A DNA stretch of 14,261 bases, taken from positions 1 to 14,261 of the forward strand of contig CALHWG010000082.1 in assembly GCA_938036745.1 (NCBI GenBank). The letters run 5' to 3'. This DNA comes from an uncultured bacterium. GTDB lineage: Bacteria; Patescibacteriota; Saccharimonadia; Saccharimonadales; Saccharimonadaceae. The notes beneath the pieces are model-generated. The model made no database searches. It was not told the DNA's origin and was given only the letters and a program-made list of their open reading frames with translations. The translations under genes and the position numbers were made by a program. Position 1 is the stretch's first letter. Each line of letters opens with the position of its first letter. This document shows positions 12,570 through 14,261 of this stretch, piece by piece.

Positions 12570-13127
12570 TTATTTTTTAGCTTTTTTCTTTCGAAGAAGC
12601 TGTGCTGTATAGTTTTCTGGTGAATCTGCAGTTTTATCGATTCCTAGAACCTCTAGAACATCCCACAATTCTTGGCGAATTCCATCTGGATTATCGCCTT
12701 TTTTTACTTCTCGTTCAAGTTTAATGAAAGTACCTAATCCTTCAACATCGTCTAAAAAGAAAGTGGTATCTTCAACCTGAAGTTTTTGGCGGTTTCGAAG
12801 CACTTCAACTTTCATCTCAAAGCCAAGTTGCTGAACAATATGCGCTGTTTCAGAATAATTTAAAACTGGCGTTTCATGAATTAAATCAACATTTTCAGCA
12901 TCAATATGGCGCTTTTGAATCAACTGATACCAAGGTTTGCGTTTTGGATCAATAATCTCTGTTCGAATCATTAACTTTGGTAAATTTCTGCTCGGCTGAA
13001 AACCTCGCGGTAAAAACACGCGATCATTCTGAAAAATAACTCGCCCAAAATCATGCCCTGTATCTGTTATTCTTTTAATAAAATCAACCTTATTTTTAAT
13101 TTTTGCCTTTACGATAACTTTCTTCAT
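12570..13127 (-). CDS. CYTH-domain protein, degenerate ExExK motif
   Basis: 185 residues. The C-terminal half shows the CYTH/class IV adenylate cyclase pattern: LGFEMKVEVLRNRQK (101-115), then FFLDDVEGLGTFIKLE (123-138), as in the usual L-D-x-V-x-G-L-G-x-F-x-E-x-E. CYTH enzymes form a beta-tunnel that binds triphosphates or polyphosphate with metal ions. Here the N-terminal E-x-E-x-K is replaced (V-I-V-K-A-K at 4-9 aligns its Lys but lacks both Glu), and one core Glu (FIKLE) is Lys. Catalysis is therefore doubtful, and a binding role is possible. The last residues are Lys-rich (RKKKAKK). The ATG coincides with the predicted transcription start, so the mRNA is leaderless. The gene stands alone between its promoter and terminator. 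Confidence 0.75.
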   Translation of the reverse strand: MKKVIVKAKIKNKVDFIKRITDTGHDFGRVIFQNDRVFLPRGFQPSRNLPKLMIRTEIIDPKRKPWYQLIQKRHIDAENVDLIHETPVLNYSETAHIVQQLGFEMKVEVLRNRQKLQVEDTTFFLDDVEGLGTFIKLEREVKKGDNPDGIRQELWDVLEVLGIDKTADSPENYTAQLLRKKKAKK

Positions 13128-13133
13128 GATTCG

Positions 13134-13162
13134 ATTATACCATATTATTTAGATTTCGCCAA
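13134..13162 (-). promoter_or_regulatory. Leaderless promoter of the CYTH gene
   Basis: TTGGCG (13157-13162) and extended -10 TATGGTATAAT (TATAAT at 13134-13139), 17-bp spacer; six nt separate the -10 from the ATG, placing +1 on its A. The -35 lies in the last codons of the upstream methyltransferase pseudogene. Confidence 0.7.
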
Positions 13163-13949
13163 GATGTTCATGCTTCAACCTTTGCCGAGATTGCTCTGCC
13201 AAACAGACCGTAGCGGCCATTGCCACATTTAAGCTTTCAATTTCGCCAACCTGCGGAATCATTACTTGATTTTCAATTTCCGAAAGTAGCTCACTAGAAA
13301 CACCAGAACCTTCGTTACCAAAAATCCAAGCTGTTTATATTGTAAAATCCTCATCATAAATTGATTTTTCAGCTCTCAAACTTGTAGCAAAAACTGGAAC
13401 TTGCATTTTATCAACTAATAAATTTAAATCTTGGTTTTCAAAAATTTTTAGTTTAAAATGTGCCCCCATTCCAGATCGCAGCACCTTTGGCGACCAAGCT
13501 GAAACAGTCCCTTTCGAGCAAATAATTTGTTCAACGCCAAAACCGACCGCACTACGCAAAATTGTGCCAAGATTACCCGGATCTTGAATCTTTTCAAGAA
13601 AAATCGTATCTTTTCGAAAATCAACATCTTGAAAAGTTGATATTTTTACAACAAAAAGTATCCCAACACCTTCAATTACGGGGCTAATTTTGGTATAAAT
13701 ATTATGCTCAAGCTCAACAATTTCAACGCCAAGCTCTTCGCATTTTTTAATCACTTGCTCAACCTCAAAACTTTTAGAAGAACTTGAAACAATGCAAATC
13801 TCTGGCGAACCAAAAGTTTTAAGCCATTCACTAGCCAAATGAACACCCTCAATAATAGTTAGCCCCTGTTTGTTTCGAAAGCTTTGTTTATTCGAAAGTT
13901 GAACAAGTTTTTTAACCAAAGGGTTTTGTGATGAACTAATTTTTTTCAT
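13149..13949 (-). pseudogene. SpoU/TrmH-type RNA 2'-O-methyltransferase with in-frame stop
   Basis: An open frame of 204 codons ends in TAA (13335-13337). Without that stop the same frame continues 61 codons to a TAA at 13149-13151, total 266 sense-or-stop codons, the normal size of this family. Before the stop lie the substrate-binding N-terminal domain (SSQNPLVKKLVQL, I-I-E-G-V-H) and motif 1 DPGNLGTILRSA (123-134). After it lie motif 2 WIFGNEGSGVS and motif 3 IPQVGEIESLNVAMAATV, which form the SAM-binding trefoil knot. A 204-residue product would lack the knot and be inactive. AAA or CAA to TAA would explain the change. The ATG overlaps the glyS stop (TAATG). Alternatives to decay are a sequence error or stop readthrough. 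Confidence 0.85.
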
Positions 13950-14261
13950 TAAATCTCGCTCGATTTTACGCGAATTTGCGAGGCGTCATCTCGATTTCGA
14001 ACGCTCACCAAGCCATCGCCCTCAATTGTGTCAAAATCAATTACAATAACTTTTGGCACACCTATTTCATCGGCCTTGGCGTAAACTTTCCCAACTTTTC
14101 CACTCAAATCAAATTCAACATTTTTATATTTTTGGCGAAGTTCAAGATAAACTTCTCGCGCTTTTTCAACCAAAGCTTCTTTATTTTTAAGAAGTGGCGC
14201 CACAATAATTTTTGTTGGAGCAAGGTTTTCAGGTAATGCCAAAAAAATACGAGTTCATCAC
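13949..14261 (-). CDS. glyS: Glycyl-tRNA synthetase, C-terminal anticodon-binding domain (partial, apparent frameshift)
   Basis: The visible 97 codons read LALPENLAPTKIIVAPL, then GKVGKVYAKADEIGVPKVIVIDFDTIEGDGLVSVRNRD. This matches the HGTP anticodon-binding domain of class II GlyRS, where L-A-P, G-K-x-Y-x-x-x-D-E-I-G-x-P and V-D-F-D-T are hallmarks. The enzyme charges tRNA-Gly. The frame meets TGA at 14255-14257 just upstream, but a neighbouring frame gives D-E-L-V-F, which would join smoothly if the T7 run at 14241-14247 were 8 or 5 long. A stand-alone start at TTG (14242) is unlikely because the domain begins mid-fold. The stop overlaps the next ATG. The rest of the gene is outside the window. 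Confidence 0.85.

Larger units (their letters stand above)
709..14001. repeat. Dispersed over-represented palindrome TTCGAA
   Basis: 33 occurrences by hand count, for example at 709, 1338, 1360, 1673, 2122, 2776, 3183, 5979, 6281, 7142, 8069, 8336, 8543, 10267, 10922, 11355, 12186, 12794, 13613, 13874, 13891 and 13996. It is often embedded in TTTCGAAA. None lies between 3772 and 5978 or between 8630 and 10266. Confidence 0.7.

Noticed and set aside
13949..14242. Independent 97-aa gene starting at TTG 14242
   Set aside because: The sequence is the C-terminal domain of GlyRS; a start inside the fold without RBS is implausible.
1..14261. CRISPR arrays, tRNA or rRNA genes, insertion sequences
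   Set aside because: No regularly spaced repeats, cloverleaf-like motifs, transposase reading frames or terminal inverted repeats were seen.

Overview
The window is AT-rich (about one third G+C by eye) and gene-dense. It uses the standard code and has small, mostly minus-strand operons. Its gene types (FtsEX with a coiled-coil CHAP hydrolase, a sortase-type surface protein, a PIF1-like helicase, a TRM11-like methyltransferase, and very short or absent 5' leaders) fit a host-dependent Patescibacteria genome, most likely Candidatus Saccharibacteria (TM7). That placement is inference; no rRNA or other phylogenetic marker is complete here.

Layout. 1-110 (minus) is the start of rsmH, cut by the window edge. 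111-592 is a long gene-free leader with hairpins and three DnaA-box-like 9-mers. 593-898 encodes a Lys-rich single-pass membrane protein behind a strong promoter that carries an inverted repeat. 1227-3881 is a two-gene minus-strand operon: a protein resembling DUF4868 (the KwaB domain of the Kiwa anti-phage system), then a PIF1-like helicase. This is the best candidate for an undescribed defence or genome-maintenance module. 3907-4089 holds two terminators enclosing a possible 14-codon leaderless ORF. 4124-5482 is a secreted, sortase-type cell-wall protein, divergent from a frameshifted THUMP/TRM11-like RNA methyltransferase (5608-6856), which is followed by rpmA (L27). A shared terminator separates rpmA from a convergent operon of an S41 C-terminal processing protease and an orphan CheY-like response regulator. 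8993-9234 is a decayed small gene that still has promoter, Shine-Dalgarno and terminator. 9504-12482 is ftsE-ftsX plus a PcsB/CwlO-like CHAP hydrolase, a coherent septal peptidoglycan-splitting unit. 12570-13127 is a CYTH-domain protein. 13149-13949 is a SpoU/TrmH-type RNA methyltransferase broken by an in-frame TAA. 13949-14261 is the C-terminal end of glycyl-tRNA synthetase with an apparent frameshift at a T7 run.

Three signals cut across genes. First, the palindrome TTCGAA occurs 33 times by hand count where base composition predicts about five, in all three codon phases and in a terminator loop, but it is absent from the surface-protein region. Second, at least five genes start 6-8 nt downstream of a TATAAT box, so their mRNAs are predicted to be leaderless or nearly so; most have an extended -10 of the form TATG(G/C)TATAAT. 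Third, four coding sequences appear disrupted, two of them RNA methyltransferases and one (glyS) essential. That means either real decay or slippage, or sequence errors in the assembly.
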